Assembly (NCBI GenBank): GCA_026988015.1
Contig: JALSMA010000081.1
Location: forward strand, 1-64,000
Direction of reading: 5' to 3'
Source of the DNA: Desulfobulbaceae bacterium
GTDB lineage: Bacteria; Desulfobacterota; Desulfobulbia; Desulfobulbales; Desulfocapsaceae
DNA length: 64,000 bases
Positions 30,356 to 39,700 of this stretch are shown here, one piece after another. The notes below the pieces were generated by a model, which saw only the letters and a program-made list of their open reading frames with translations, searched no databases and had not been told where the DNA came from. The translations under genes were made by a program, and so were the position numbers. Every line of letters begins with the position of its first letter. The stretch's first letter is position 1.

Positions 30356-30652
30356 TATCTGCATTCGCATAACTTCTTCGTAGGCCTGCATGGCTTTATT
30401 GCGGAACTGGACCAGCATTTTGAGGGAAATATCAGCCTTTTCAACACTAATCATAACCTCATGCAGATTTTTGGCCTGTCCACTCTGCAAATCCTGAATT
30501 GCCTTATCTCCTTCTGCCTCAGCTTTTACAGCCTGCTGAATAGTTGACTGGATAACTGACGAAAAATCTGCACCAACTTTCGCTATAGCATTCGTTTCGG
30601 CGGGTTGTAATGGAAGGGGGCTGACTGCCCCTGGGTTTGTAATTTGGTTCAT
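30353..30652 (-). CDS. fliE: Flagellar hook-basal body protein FliE
   Basis: VMISVEKADISLKMLVQFRNKAMQAYEEVMRMQI. Confidence 0.95.
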   Translation of the reverse strand: MNQITNPGAVSPLPLQPAETNAIAKVGADFSSVIQSTIQQAVKAEAEGDKAIQDLQSGQAKNLHEVMISVEKADISLKMLVQFRNKAMQAYEEVMRMQI

Positions 30653-30658
30653 TTTTTA

Positions 30659-31078
30659 TTATCTCCCTATCTCAAGCGCTTTAAGTGCCATACGTTTTGC
30701 TGACTTGATTACTGTTGTATTTGCCTCATAAGACCGGGTTGCTGACATCATATCAACCATTTCTTTTATGACGCTGATATTTGGCATGGCAACGTAGCCA
30801 TCGTCTCCAGCATCCGGGTGAGAGGGGTCATATATCCTTTTAGGCTCCTCTTTGTTTTCAACAATCTTTGAAACCTCAACACCTTGAATGGATTGATCGA
30901 GTTCCTCTTTAAAAGAGATGGGTTTTGTCTGAAAATAAACTGATTTCTTTTTATACGGTCCACCTTCCGGCGTGGATGTGGTTTCCACATTGGCAAGATT
31001 GGAACTTATGGTGTTTAAGCGTATTCTCTGTGCTTTGAGTGCCGATGCGCTGATATCAAATGTAGTGAAAATATCCAT
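30659..31078 (-). CDS. flgC: Flagellar basal-body rod protein FlgC
   Basis: FDISASALKAQRIRLNTISSNLANVETTSTPEGGPYKKKSVYF. Confidence 0.96.
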   Translation of the reverse strand: MDIFTTFDISASALKAQRIRLNTISSNLANVETTSTPEGGPYKKKSVYFQTKPISFKEELDQSIQGVEVSKIVENKEEPKRIYDPSHPDAGDDGYVAMPNISVIKEMVDMMSATRSYEANTTVIKSAKRMALKALEIGR

Positions 31079-31096
31079 TGTGGGCCTCAGTATAAA

Positions 31097-31510
31097 TTAT
31101 TTTCCTTCCCTAACGATGTAGCTGAGAAGAGCGATTTTCTTTTTCAAGAGCTGGGCAGCTGTTTCGTAGAGCAGTTCGTTTTCTGACAGCGCAATCATTT
31201 CCATATCAACACTGACACTGTTTTCGTCACCAAGCCCGGTCTCATCCTCTATGGTAATAACCCTGCCAGATACAGAGTTGACGTCGGTTGGAGAAAAGCC
31301 GATATGTTTATTATGGGTTGTGACCAGCGCCCCTGGTTTGTTGGTGATTGCTTGCTGTAATTCCTCTTCAAATTCATAAACTTTTTTTGAATATCCCGGA
31401 GTTTCAGCGTTGGCAATATTACTTGCAATGATCCTTTGGTTTGTTGATCGAAGGTCTAAAACTTTCTGCAATAGATGTATATTGGAATCAAAAGGGTCTA
31501 AAGGATTCAT
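31097..31510 (-). CDS. flgB: Flagellar basal-body rod protein FlgB
   Basis: LQKVLDLRSTNQRIIASNIANAETPGYSKKVYEFEEEL. Confidence 0.95.
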   Translation of the reverse strand: MNPLDPFDSNIHLLQKVLDLRSTNQRIIASNIANAETPGYSKKVYEFEEELQQAITNKPGALVTTHNKHIGFSPTDVNSVSGRVITIEDETGLGDENSVSVDMEMIALSENELLYETAAQLLKKKIALLSYIVREGK

Positions 31511-31542
31511 GGTTTACTTATTGTCCTCAGTCTGATGACTGT

Positions 31543-33948
31543 TTAGAGAATGTTGATTAGTTGAATTTCTTTTCTGGCCAGTTTTATCCATAGGGTATTA
31601 CTACCTGTTTCGACAAGTTCCTTGTAGAGTTTTAGAGCTGTCTTTTTTTCGCCCTTATTCTTATGGAGTTCACCCATACGGTATAGGGCCTGATCGTGAT
31701 GTTCAGATTCTTTAGGGATTCTTGCAAATAAAGTACCCGCTTTATTGAATTCTCCGAGTTGGTAGAAACTTTCTGCTAAAATAAAATTACTGCGGCCCTG
31801 TTTTTCCGTTTTTATGGTGAGAGGTCTGTCGAGAATCTCAACAACCTTTTTATAGTTATCCTCATGGAAGTATAGCGCTGCTGCAAGGAGAGAAAAATCT
31901 TCAGTTGAGGGGATAGAATCAGGAAGAAGATTTATAGCTTGTTTGAAGTTTTCTTCAGCAAGTAGACTTTTTATGCGAAGTATTAGAATTTCAGTAGTAT
32001 ACTTACCGTTTGGATAGCGGAAGCTGTACTGATCTGCATAATCTTCAACTATGTTATAGGCGCCATGTTCATATGATGCTATGATCAGAGGCAGGTAATA
32101 CTGTTCTTTCTGATCTTCAGAGGAAAGTGTAATCAGGTATAAATAGAGTTTTGATGCCTCATTGTAGATTCCAATGGAGTTGTATGAATCTGCTAGTTCT
32201 GCCAGGAGACCGATATCAACCCAGTTCTTCAGAAAAAGTTTTCTGTTTTGTTTCGCAAGCACCAGGGCTTCAACATATTGCTGGTTGGCCACATACTCCT
32301 TTATAACTTTTGGAAATAATTCAATGAGAAGTGCCTGTCCAGTTTGATAGAGTTCGCCCATCCTGAAGTTCCGTAAAAACTTCATGATAAGTTGTACACT
32401 TTTGATATTTTCATTGTTGAGACGATAGATGAGTGCTTCTTTAAAACTTGCCTCTTCGCGAATGGCACGGGTGGCAGACTTTTCTGCAAAGGCATGGTAG
32501 TAGAGAAGGGCATTGCCGCTCCAGTTCTCAAGGGTCAGATACCGGAGATCTGTCTTTTTCATTGCGCCGCGAAATCCGGCTTCGGTACCAGGATACGTGT
32601 TTTCTATCCGTGCGAAATAATCAATCATTTCGGTTGCAGGTGTGTAGTGAAGCTCAGCGAGGTGCTTTCGGTAGTTGACAATGCCAAGCTTGGCTTTGTC
32701 CTGCAGGTGGCTGCTTAATGTTGTGTAACAACGAGATGAATCCGAGAACTGTTTTTGTTGGTAAAGGGTGTCACAGTACCCGTTTAAAGAGAAAATCTTA
32801 TTAAGAAGCAGTTCATATTTTTCAAGCAGCTGATACCCTATGTAGGCTTTTATGAGATCTCCGGTGCCATACCAGTAGTCAGCTTGCCTTAACTCCTTGA
32901 TAATTGAGGTATCTTCCGGGAAAGCTATGTCGTCACGTTTGAGAAGTTCACCCATCCTCGTGTATTGTCCGGTGGCAAGAGCCGTCTCAATCTGAGTAAT
33001 AAGAAAATACGGAGTTAAAGGGTTTGCCTGCGTCATTGACTGCTGCAGTTTGCGGAGTTCAAAATCCGCGATAAACGGGTCTTCAAACCTGGCACGAAGG
33101 AGTATTAGGAGGTATTTGGCAAAAACACCTATTTCTTCGTCTGTATATTCATCTGCAAGGAGATAAAGCTGTTTGTAGGCATCAGTAAAATTGTGGTCTC
33201 GGGACAGAACTTCTCCGTAGGTAAGTGCTAGTTTTTTCTTTATTTCTGGATCCGATTCGACGGTGATTTGCTTAAGGAGAAGGGGGAGGATGTCATTCCA
33301 GAGATTTTTCCTGGCAAGTCCATATATTTCATCACTGAGCAAGAGCCGATTTTCCTGTTTGGCTGGAAGAAGATATCCTATAGCTGGAAAAGGCAGCATA
33401 GTGAACTGTACGGGCATACTTACTTCTATTTTTGATTCGTAGAGTTTAAAAAAACTTTTCCAGTCAGCAGCGTAGGGTGTTGCAATCAACGGGTTAGAGA
33501 AATCCTTCGTTGTTCGTTCAAGAATGGTTAGCCCCTGCAGTTTTGATGAGAAGTTTGGCAGGGCGGAACTGTACGGATTGCCGAGCAGAATATTGACTGT
33601 CAATTTATTCTCAGTCTCACTGGGAGTTACCTCAAAACGTTGCGGCGGATATCTGAAAAATAATGAAAGGATTGTTTTGTTATTTTTATTTTGTGACAAA
33701 ATTTTGACTATCTTGTCGTCAGGGGGGAAAAGTGTGAGTTTTGGGTCTAAGGTTGTTTTTTCAAGGATAAAATCAACACGTTTTCCACGAATGTTAGAGC
33801 GATATCGTGGGAGTGAGGAAAAAGAGCAGTACAGCTCAATGCTGTCTTTGGTATCTATTTTGTTGATCCTGGTGAGAATGCTCCCTGCGTAGATCAGGTG
33901 TGGGATTGTCAGTTGAATAATAAAAAGTATGGTGAAGAATAATTTCAT
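31543..33948 (-). CDS. Large exported TPR-repeat protein of unknown function
   Basis: 801 aa, signal peptide, N-terminal beta-type region, then many TPR-like helices (e.g. RSNFILAESFYQLGEFNKAGTLFARIPKESEHHDQALYRMGELHKNKGEKKTALKLYKEL); 5'-most gene of the flgB operon. Confidence 0.8.
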   Translation of the reverse strand: MKLFFTILFIIQLTIPHLIYAGSILTRINKIDTKDSIELYCSFSSLPRYRSNIRGKRVDFILEKTTLDPKLTLFPPDDKIVKILSQNKNNKTILSLFFRYPPQRFEVTPSETENKLTVNILLGNPYSSALPNFSSKLQGLTILERTTKDFSNPLIATPYAADWKSFFKLYESKIEVSMPVQFTMLPFPAIGYLLPAKQENRLLLSDEIYGLARKNLWNDILPLLLKQITVESDPEIKKKLALTYGEVLSRDHNFTDAYKQLYLLADEYTDEEIGVFAKYLLILLRARFEDPFIADFELRKLQQSMTQANPLTPYFLITQIETALATGQYTRMGELLKRDDIAFPEDTSIIKELRQADYWYGTGDLIKAYIGYQLLEKYELLLNKIFSLNGYCDTLYQQKQFSDSSRCYTTLSSHLQDKAKLGIVNYRKHLAELHYTPATEMIDYFARIENTYPGTEAGFRGAMKKTDLRYLTLENWSGNALLYYHAFAEKSATRAIREEASFKEALIYRLNNENIKSVQLIMKFLRNFRMGELYQTGQALLIELFPKVIKEYVANQQYVEALVLAKQNRKLFLKNWVDIGLLAELADSYNSIGIYNEASKLYLYLITLSSEDQKEQYYLPLIIASYEHGAYNIVEDYADQYSFRYPNGKYTTEILILRIKSLLAEENFKQAINLLPDSIPSTEDFSLLAAALYFHEDNYKKVVEILDRPLTIKTEKQGRSNFILAESFYQLGEFNKAGTLFARIPKESEHHDQALYRMGELHKNKGEKKTALKLYKELVETGSNTLWIKLARKEIQLINIL

Positions 33949-33984
33949 CGTGTACCGGTATTTAGATTATGTTTACGATTGCAA

Positions 33985-34000
33985 TGCAAGAAACATTCCA
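33985..34000 (-). promoter_or_regulatory. Candidate sigma-54 promoter for TPR-flgBC-fliEFGHI operon
   Basis: Minus strand TGGAAT-GTTTC-TTGCA, GG-N10-GC, ~37 nt upstream of the start at 33948. Confidence 0.6.
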
Positions 34001-34165
34001 CATTCTTTTGTCAGATTAATGGAATGTTTTTTTTAAAGTTATTTGATTTTTGGTCTAAAAACCTGATATTCTTTTTCATAGTTGTACCTTTTAAAGGTAA
34101 ATTCTGAATGTTCAGGGTTATGAATGATTTAAATGAAAAAAAAGTAATGTTGCAGGAGGTAACAG

Positions 34166-34537
34166 ATGGGAAAAAATGTATTGCTGGTGGACGATTCCAG
34201 TACTATGAGAAAAATAATCGGCAGGTCATTACGTCAGGCTGGGCTAGACTTTGATAATATTTTTGAAGCAGGAGATGGTATTGAAGCCCTTGAGGTTTTA
34301 GAAAAAGAAGATATTGATATCGTTTTGAGTGACATCAATATGCCTAACATGGATGGCATCAGTTTTCTTCGTGAAAAATCCACTCGTGACGGAATTAAAG
34401 ATATTCCGGTTTTAATGATCTCTACAGAAACTGGGGATGATATTATAGGTGAGGCAAAATCTCTTGGTGCTGTGGGTGCTATAAAAAAACCCTTTACTCC
34501 AGATAAGGTAAATGAGGTCCTTGGGCCACTTCTGTAA
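34166..34537 (+). CDS. cheY: CheY-like response regulator
   Basis: VLLVDDSSTMRKIIGRSLRQAGL...IVLSDINMPNMDGISFL...GAIKKPF; stand-alone receiver. Confidence 0.93.
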   Translation: MGKNVLLVDDSSTMRKIIGRSLRQAGLDFDNIFEAGDGIEALEVLEKEDIDIVLSDINMPNMDGISFLREKSTRDGIKDIPVLMISTETGDDIIGEAKSLGAVGAIKKPFTPDKVNEVLGPLL

Positions 34538-34561
34538 TTAAGCGTGTGAAAGGAGGTTGGC

Positions 34562-35014
34562 GTGGAGATTCAGGATAAAATGATTGAATCTACCAAGGAG
34601 ATTTTCTCTTCTATGGTGATGATGGAAATTAATGTTAAGGAAATAATGGATGTTCATGGCCCTCTCCATGACACCATTACCGGAATGATTGGTCTTGCCG
34701 GGACTCACAAAGGTGTACTTGCCGTTCACATTCCCTATAGTGTTGCAATGGCAATCACCTCAAGTTTTTTAATGATGGATGTTACTGAAATAAATGAAGA
34801 TGTGCATGATGCAGTAGGTGAGATAGCCAATATGCTTGGTGGCAACATTAAAACCATCCTGTCAGAAAATGGTCGAGATATTGACTTATCATTACCCACA
34901 ACCATTGCTGGCAGTGAGTACAGTTTTTCCTCTGACAAGGAAGTAGAAAAAGTAATCGTTGAATTTGACACAGGAAAAGGCTGTTTTATGGTTGAAATGG
35001 ATCTTGAAAATTAA
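34562..35014 (+). CDS. cheX: CheX-type chemotaxis phosphatase
   Basis: DAVGEIANMLGGNIKTIL (ExxN signature) in a 150-aa CheX-like fold, directly after cheY. Confidence 0.85.
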   Translation: MEIQDKMIESTKEIFSSMVMMEINVKEIMDVHGPLHDTITGMIGLAGTHKGVLAVHIPYSVAMAITSSFLMMDVTEINEDVHDAVGEIANMLGGNIKTILSENGRDIDLSLPTTIAGSEYSFSSDKEVEKVIVEFDTGKGCFMVEMDLEN

Positions 35015-35050
35015 CCATTCATGGTGGTTATTCCATCAATGAATATCCGC

Positions 35051-35086
35051 ATAAGGCAGATGGCTTGTCAGAAGCATCTGCCTTAT
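35051..35086. repeat. Intergenic stem-loop between the two cheX genes
   Basis: ATAAGGCAGATG ... CATCTGCCTTAT perfect 12-bp inverted repeat. Confidence 0.7.
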
Positions 35087-35105
35087 AGGGTGATCGGTAA
35101 AAAAA

Positions 35106-35579
35106 GTGAACAGGATTTTGAGCAATATGAATGTTGGTCAGGATATTATAGACAGTACTAAAGAAGTTTTTTCTACCATGCTTATGATTGAACTTGAGGT
35201 GGTGGAAGTCATTGAGGGAAGAGGTGGGGATATTCCTGCGAATATAACAAGCATGATAGGTCTTGGTAAGGACATCCGGGGAATGCTTGCTGTTCATTGC
35301 CCCGCAGCAGTCGCTAAGGGAATAACAGGTACATTTCTCGGCATGGAAGTTGAGGAAATTGGCGAGGATGTTAAGGATGCCATTGGTGAGATTGCCAACA
35401 TGGTTGCCGGAAATCTAAAAGTTTCTTTTGCAGAAGCTGGTAAGGATATAGAGCTTGCCATCCCCACCACTATCATTGGTGAGTCATTTCGTACCAGCGG
35501 TATGTCCGGAGCTCAAAGAGTTGTTGTACAGTTTTCAATGAATGATGATTTATTTATGATTGAATTGAAATTTAGATGA
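35106..35579 (+). CDS. CheX-type chemotaxis phosphatase, second copy
   Basis: DAIGEIANMVAGNLKVSFAEAGKDIELAIPTTIIGES; parallel to the 34562 gene. Confidence 0.85.
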   Translation: MNRILSNMNVGQDIIDSTKEVFSTMLMIELEVVEVIEGRGGDIPANITSMIGLGKDIRGMLAVHCPAAVAKGITGTFLGMEVEEIGEDVKDAIGEIANMVAGNLKVSFAEAGKDIELAIPTTIIGESFRTSGMSGAQRVVVQFSMNDDLFMIELKFR

Positions 35580-35709
35580 TCAAATTGGCTTGATCGCCTG
35601 CTGCCTTTTTTCTCCATTTTCGCTGTTAAGATTTCTATCAAATCAGTCGATACCTTTATTAGGTTGATAAGGTAAAGATTTTCAAAAGATTTTCCAAATC
35701 TGCAAAGTA

Positions 35710-37593
35710 ATGTCTACAAGTAAAGCCAAAAAGAAAATCGATAAAATCCTTGAACATGTTCAGGAGCGTGTTGGTGATGAGGTCGGCGGTCTGATGGGGG
35801 CCACCCTTGTCATGTCTGACTTGAGTACACGACTTATTTCAAAGGAAGACTTCTTTGATGAGCCTTCGGGGAAGCTGGTTTTTTCAGAAATGGAACTCAG
35901 TGGCGAAGTTGAAGGTCAGGGGTGCATTCTAGTATCAATTAAGGATGCCGTTCGCCTTGGTGGTACGCTCATAATGCTTCCGGAAAATGAGCTTGAAGAA
36001 GCAGCTCTTTCAGAAGACTATAGTGAAGAGATTGATGACTCCTATGGTGAGATTGCAAACATTATTGCAGGTGCTTATACAAAAACTTTTGAAGAGATGT
36101 ATCCCAAAAATTTCCGGTTTATTCGTAAAAAACAGGAAATTATTACTCCGGTTAAAGTTGATGTAGAATCGGATCACCCCATACCTAATCAGAATTACTA
36201 TCAGGTCAGTGCCTCAATGACCTTGAATGATGTGAAAATGGGTAAGCTGGTTTTGTTGATTCCCGCGAAAGCTCTTGGACTTGATGAAGATATTTCTGTT
36301 GCTGAAGAGACAGGATCTCATGATGTCGCATCTGACAAGGCGACACCTGAAGAGGCTGTGGGGACAGAAGGAACTGCTGCCGCAGCTTCCTCCGGGAACC
36401 AGCAGGACGCGCCACAGCTTGCTGACTCCTCTAGCAGTGATAGAGGAGAATCAGGTCTGGATGCTGATTCAAAAGAGAAAACCACAGTTGCGAAGCCATT
36501 TGATGTAGAGAAACAGAAAAAACGTGTTGATTCCTGTCTCAAGGAATGTGCCGAACGGATGGGAGATGAAGTTGGGGCTCTTCTTGGTGCTGAGGTAAAA
36601 CTCACTGAACATGCTACGAAGATTGTTAATAAAGAGGACTTCTTTTTTGATGAGGCATCTGGAAAACAGATCCTTGCCCATATGGATGTAGTCGGTGATA
36701 TTGAAGGAAAAAGCTACCTCTATACTGGGTTGAAAGATGCTATCTATATCGGAGGCACCCTTATAATGCTGCCACCATCTGAGCTTGATATTATTGTGGC
36801 GGAAGAGGATTTTAACGAAGATGCTGAAGATGCATATGGGGAGATAACAAATATTATATCTGGTGTTTACACGAAAGTATTTGAAGAACAGTACCCCAGG
36901 AAAATCAGATTTATCAAAACAAGTCTGGAACAGGTAGTTCCCATGAAAGTTGATTCTGAATCTGACGAACCCATGCCGGATGTTCTCTATTATATGGCCA
37001 CGAGTAAGATCGCCATTGGGGATAAGTCCTTGGGGAACCTTCACTTTCTTGTGCCGACCCCTTTGTTTCAACTCGAACAGCTGGGTGTGGAGGGCGTAGC
37101 TGACGATGCTTCTGCTGATACTTTCAATGATGCGTCTGATGATACAACTATCGGTTCAGTTTCTGGGAAAGGTGGTGGTCAGGCAGGATCTGCAACGGTG
37201 GGAGCAAGGGCGGCGAGTGAAGGTGAAAAGAATCCGGAATTTTTGCTTGTCAGTAATGACGAGGGCAAATGTCAGCGGATATGCTCAGTTCTCGATAGCC
37301 GTGGAAATGCATACCGGGTTCTTGATTATAAGGAAAGTATCACAGATTTCCTTCCCGGTGAGGTGAAAGCGGTGATACTGGTGATGGCTGATGTTGATGA
37401 GAAGGCCCTTGGTGTTGCAATAAAAGTCAGTGCTGCCTGTCAGTTACCACTTATTGCTGTCGGCTCTGACTGGACCAGGACCAAGGTCATTAAAGCTGTG
37501 AAGTATGGAGTTGATGATATTTTACTGACCCCTGCATCTGATGGTGACATTAACGCAAAGCTTGATAATATTTCTGCCAAAATAGCCGCCTGA
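35710..37593 (+). CDS. Fusion: two tandem CheX/CheC-like domains plus C-terminal receiver-like domain
   Basis: Repeat 1 ...DSYGEIANIIAGAYTKTFEEMYPKNFRFI...; repeat 2 ...DAYGEITNIISGVYTKVFEEQYPRKIRFI...; C-term FLLVSNDEGKCQRICSVLDSRGNAYRVL...PLIAVGSDWTRTKVIKAVKYGVDDILLTPAS. Confidence 0.85.
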   Translation: MSTSKAKKKIDKILEHVQERVGDEVGGLMGATLVMSDLSTRLISKEDFFDEPSGKLVFSEMELSGEVEGQGCILVSIKDAVRLGGTLIMLPENELEEAALSEDYSEEIDDSYGEIANIIAGAYTKTFEEMYPKNFRFIRKKQEIITPVKVDVESDHPIPNQNYYQVSASMTLNDVKMGKLVLLIPAKALGLDEDISVAEETGSHDVASDKATPEEAVGTEGTAAAASSGNQQDAPQLADSSSSDRGESGLDADSKEKTTVAKPFDVEKQKKRVDSCLKECAERMGDEVGALLGAEVKLTEHATKIVNKEDFFFDEASGKQILAHMDVVGDIEGKSYLYTGLKDAIYIGGTLIMLPPSELDIIVAEEDFNEDAEDAYGEITNIISGVYTKVFEEQYPRKIRFIKTSLEQVVPMKVDSESDEPMPDVLYYMATSKIAIGDKSLGNLHFLVPTPLFQLEQLGVEGVADDASADTFNDASDDTTIGSVSGKGGGQAGSATVGARAASEGEKNPEFLLVSNDEGKCQRICSVLDSRGNAYRVLDYKESITDFLPGEVKAVILVMADVDEKALGVAIKVSAACQLPLIAVGSDWTRTKVIKAVKYGVDDILLTPASDGDINAKLDNISAKIAA

Positions 37594-37647
37594 CAGTTTT
37601 TTTGGGTGTCAGACTTTTTCTAATTGAGTGATGAGTAACTGTAGCAG

Positions 37648-39150
37648 TTAGCTCTCTTCCCACATTCCTTGAAGGTTTTTTTTCTTTATCTTTTCAAGGA
37701 GAGTGGTGCGTTTCAGGTTAAGAAGTTTCGCTGCTTCTTTCTTATTTCCTGCCGTCAGCTTCATAGCCTTGATAATTAACTGTGATTCGTAATCATTGAT
37801 GAGTTCTTTAAAATCGACTTGCCCTTTATTCCATTCACTTTGTGAGGGCAGGGTTGTTCTACTGGGTGGAAGATCGTTCGAGATTATCGTTGTCTCGGCA
37901 GGAGAAGTTTCTGAGACTAAAAGTATCTTATTGACATATTCATAATCGATGACCGCAGGATTGAAATCAGCAATCAGCCGTTCCGGGAGATCTTCAAGGT
38001 GTATTTCTTTACCGCTGCAGAGTATGGCCATTTGTTGGACCAGGTTTTCAAGTTCCCGTACATTTCCTTTCCAGTTATAGGTGAGTAACGCTGCCATGGC
38101 ATCAAGAGAAAGGGTAAATTTCTCCCTCCCTCTTTTTGTGGCATGCATTTCTAGGAAGGCATCAAGCAGTATGGGAATATCAGCTTTTCGATCTTTCAGA
38201 GGGGGGATGTGGATTGGGATAACAGAAAGACGGTAATAAAGATCTTCTCGAAACGTCCCTTCTTCAACAAGCTGTTCCAAATCACAGTGCGTTGCTGCAA
38301 CTATTCGAGTATCAATTGGCGTTGCCTTTAAACCACCAACAGGTTCAAATTCTCTTTCCTGAAGGACACGGAGGAGTTTCGCCTGAAGGGTTGGTTTCAT
38401 GTCGCCAATTTCATCGAGGAATAAAGTTCCTCTGTCAGCGTATTCTATTCTTCCTGTTTTGTTCTTAGTAGCTCCTGTGAACGCTCCTTTTGTATACCCG
38501 AAGAGTTCACTTTCGAGAAGGTCATCAGGGATAGCGGCACAGTTAACCGGGACGAAATTATTGTTTTTTCGTGAAGAATGGCGGTGAATAGCTTTGGCAA
38601 CAAGTTCCTTTCCAGTCCCGGACTCTCCACGAATCAGAACTGTTGCAAAATCATCCTCAGAGACTTTTGAAATGAGGTCGAATAAATTCTGCATTACCGC
38701 GGTCTCACCGATGATGCCATAGAATGCAGGGAGTCGTTCTCTTTTTTCTGTTACTGCATTGGTGGTTGAGGCACCTACCTTTGCAAGGCCGCGTTTGATG
38801 GCAAGCTGGATGTCACTGTTCTGGTAAGGCGTTGTGACGTAAAAAAAAGTTTTTCGATCCAGAATCTGTTGCTCAAGCAGGCGTGCATTCTCAGGTATTG
38901 CTGCAATAATAAGAAGTTCTGGAAATTCACTTTGGATAGAGTCCAGTCTCTCGATACTGTCGTGTTGGTAAATGGTTAGATCCAGAAAAAGAATATTTAC
39001 ATCATTTTCAGCAATAATGCTTGGGATTGCTGCTGAATCAGAGCAGGTGAAGATATCTTCTTCGCCCACATACTGCTTTAATATCTGAAGGCAATCTCCA
39101 TTTTTGGCCGGGTCTTGATTTGCGAATAATATTTTTGGGATCACTGGCAT
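37648..39150 (-). CDS. Sigma-54-dependent activator (REC-like / AAA+ / Fis HTH), FlrC/FlgR-type candidate
   Basis: GESGTGKELVAKAIH, ELFGYTKGAFTGAT, C-terminal NKKEAAKLLNLKRTTLLEKIKKKNL; near flagellar genes. Confidence 0.9.
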   Translation of the reverse strand: MPVIPKILFANQDPAKNGDCLQILKQYVGEEDIFTCSDSAAIPSIIAENDVNILFLDLTIYQHDSIERLDSIQSEFPELLIIAAIPENARLLEQQILDRKTFFYVTTPYQNSDIQLAIKRGLAKVGASTTNAVTEKRERLPAFYGIIGETAVMQNLFDLISKVSEDDFATVLIRGESGTGKELVAKAIHRHSSRKNNNFVPVNCAAIPDDLLESELFGYTKGAFTGATKNKTGRIEYADRGTLFLDEIGDMKPTLQAKLLRVLQEREFEPVGGLKATPIDTRIVAATHCDLEQLVEEGTFREDLYYRLSVIPIHIPPLKDRKADIPILLDAFLEMHATKRGREKFTLSLDAMAALLTYNWKGNVRELENLVQQMAILCSGKEIHLEDLPERLIADFNPAVIDYEYVNKILLVSETSPAETTIISNDLPPSRTTLPSQSEWNKGQVDFKELINDYESQLIIKAMKLTAGNKKEAAKLLNLKRTTLLEKIKKKNLQGMWEES

Positions 39151-39202
39151 AATATAGGCTTACCAAGCATTATGGGGATAGTCACTCACTGGAACAGGCG
39201 GG

Positions 39203-39700
39203 TTATACTGGATAATTGTTCAGGAGGTCTGCAAATTTACTGGATGTTCTTCTCATATTAAGACTGAGTAATCTAGCGATTTTCTGTATGACTTTTATAC
39301 CGGTCAGTGGGGCTTTTTCGGTGAGTTTGTCAAATCCTTTACTGGTCAGGGTGATCATTGTGGTTGGCTGTCGTGATACAACTGTAGCGGATCTCGGGGA
39401 CTTATCAATGAGTGCCATTTCTCCAATGGAACTCCCCTTTGCCAGACGCGCAATGATAACATTCTCACCTGTTGCAGATTTTTTAAGAACTTCAAGGACT
39501 CCCTGAACCACAAATCCCACAAAATCACCTTTGTCTCCTTCTACAAAAAGAAATTCACCTCTTTGCAGGTGAATATAACTCATATGTTGAGAAAGGAGCG
39601 TCAGTTCATCGATATCGAAACTGTCGAAAAGAGAAAGGCTGATCAGGAAATCGCGAGTTTCTTCTTCTGATTGAGAGAGTTCTACTTGCTGGGGTGTCAT
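39203..39700 (-). CDS. Cyclic-nucleotide-binding (CRP-like effector domain) protein without obvious DNA-binding domain
   Basis: YIHLQRGEFLFVEGDKGDFVGFVVQGVLEVLKK...IARLAKGSSIGEMALIDKSPRSATVVS. Confidence 0.85.
   Translation of the reverse strand: MTPQQVELSQSEEETRDFLISLSLFDSFDIDELTLLSQHMSYIHLQRGEFLFVEGDKGDFVGFVVQGVLEVLKKSATGENVIIARLAKGSSIGEMALIDKSPRSATVVSRQPTTMITLTSKGFDKLTEKAPLTGIKVIQKIARLLSLNMRRTSSKFADLLNNYPV

Noticed and set aside
35577-35600. GATCAAATTGGCTTGATC stem after the second cheX
   Set aside because: Only a 6-bp stem; too weak to call a terminator.
36206-36605. Overlapping ORFs on both strands in the CheX fusion linker
   Set aside because: Explained by low-complexity linker sequence, no independent coding evidence.
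36469-37071. Minus-strand 200-aa ORF
   Set aside because: Antisense to the double CheX fusion, whose repeat conservation supports the plus strand as coding.
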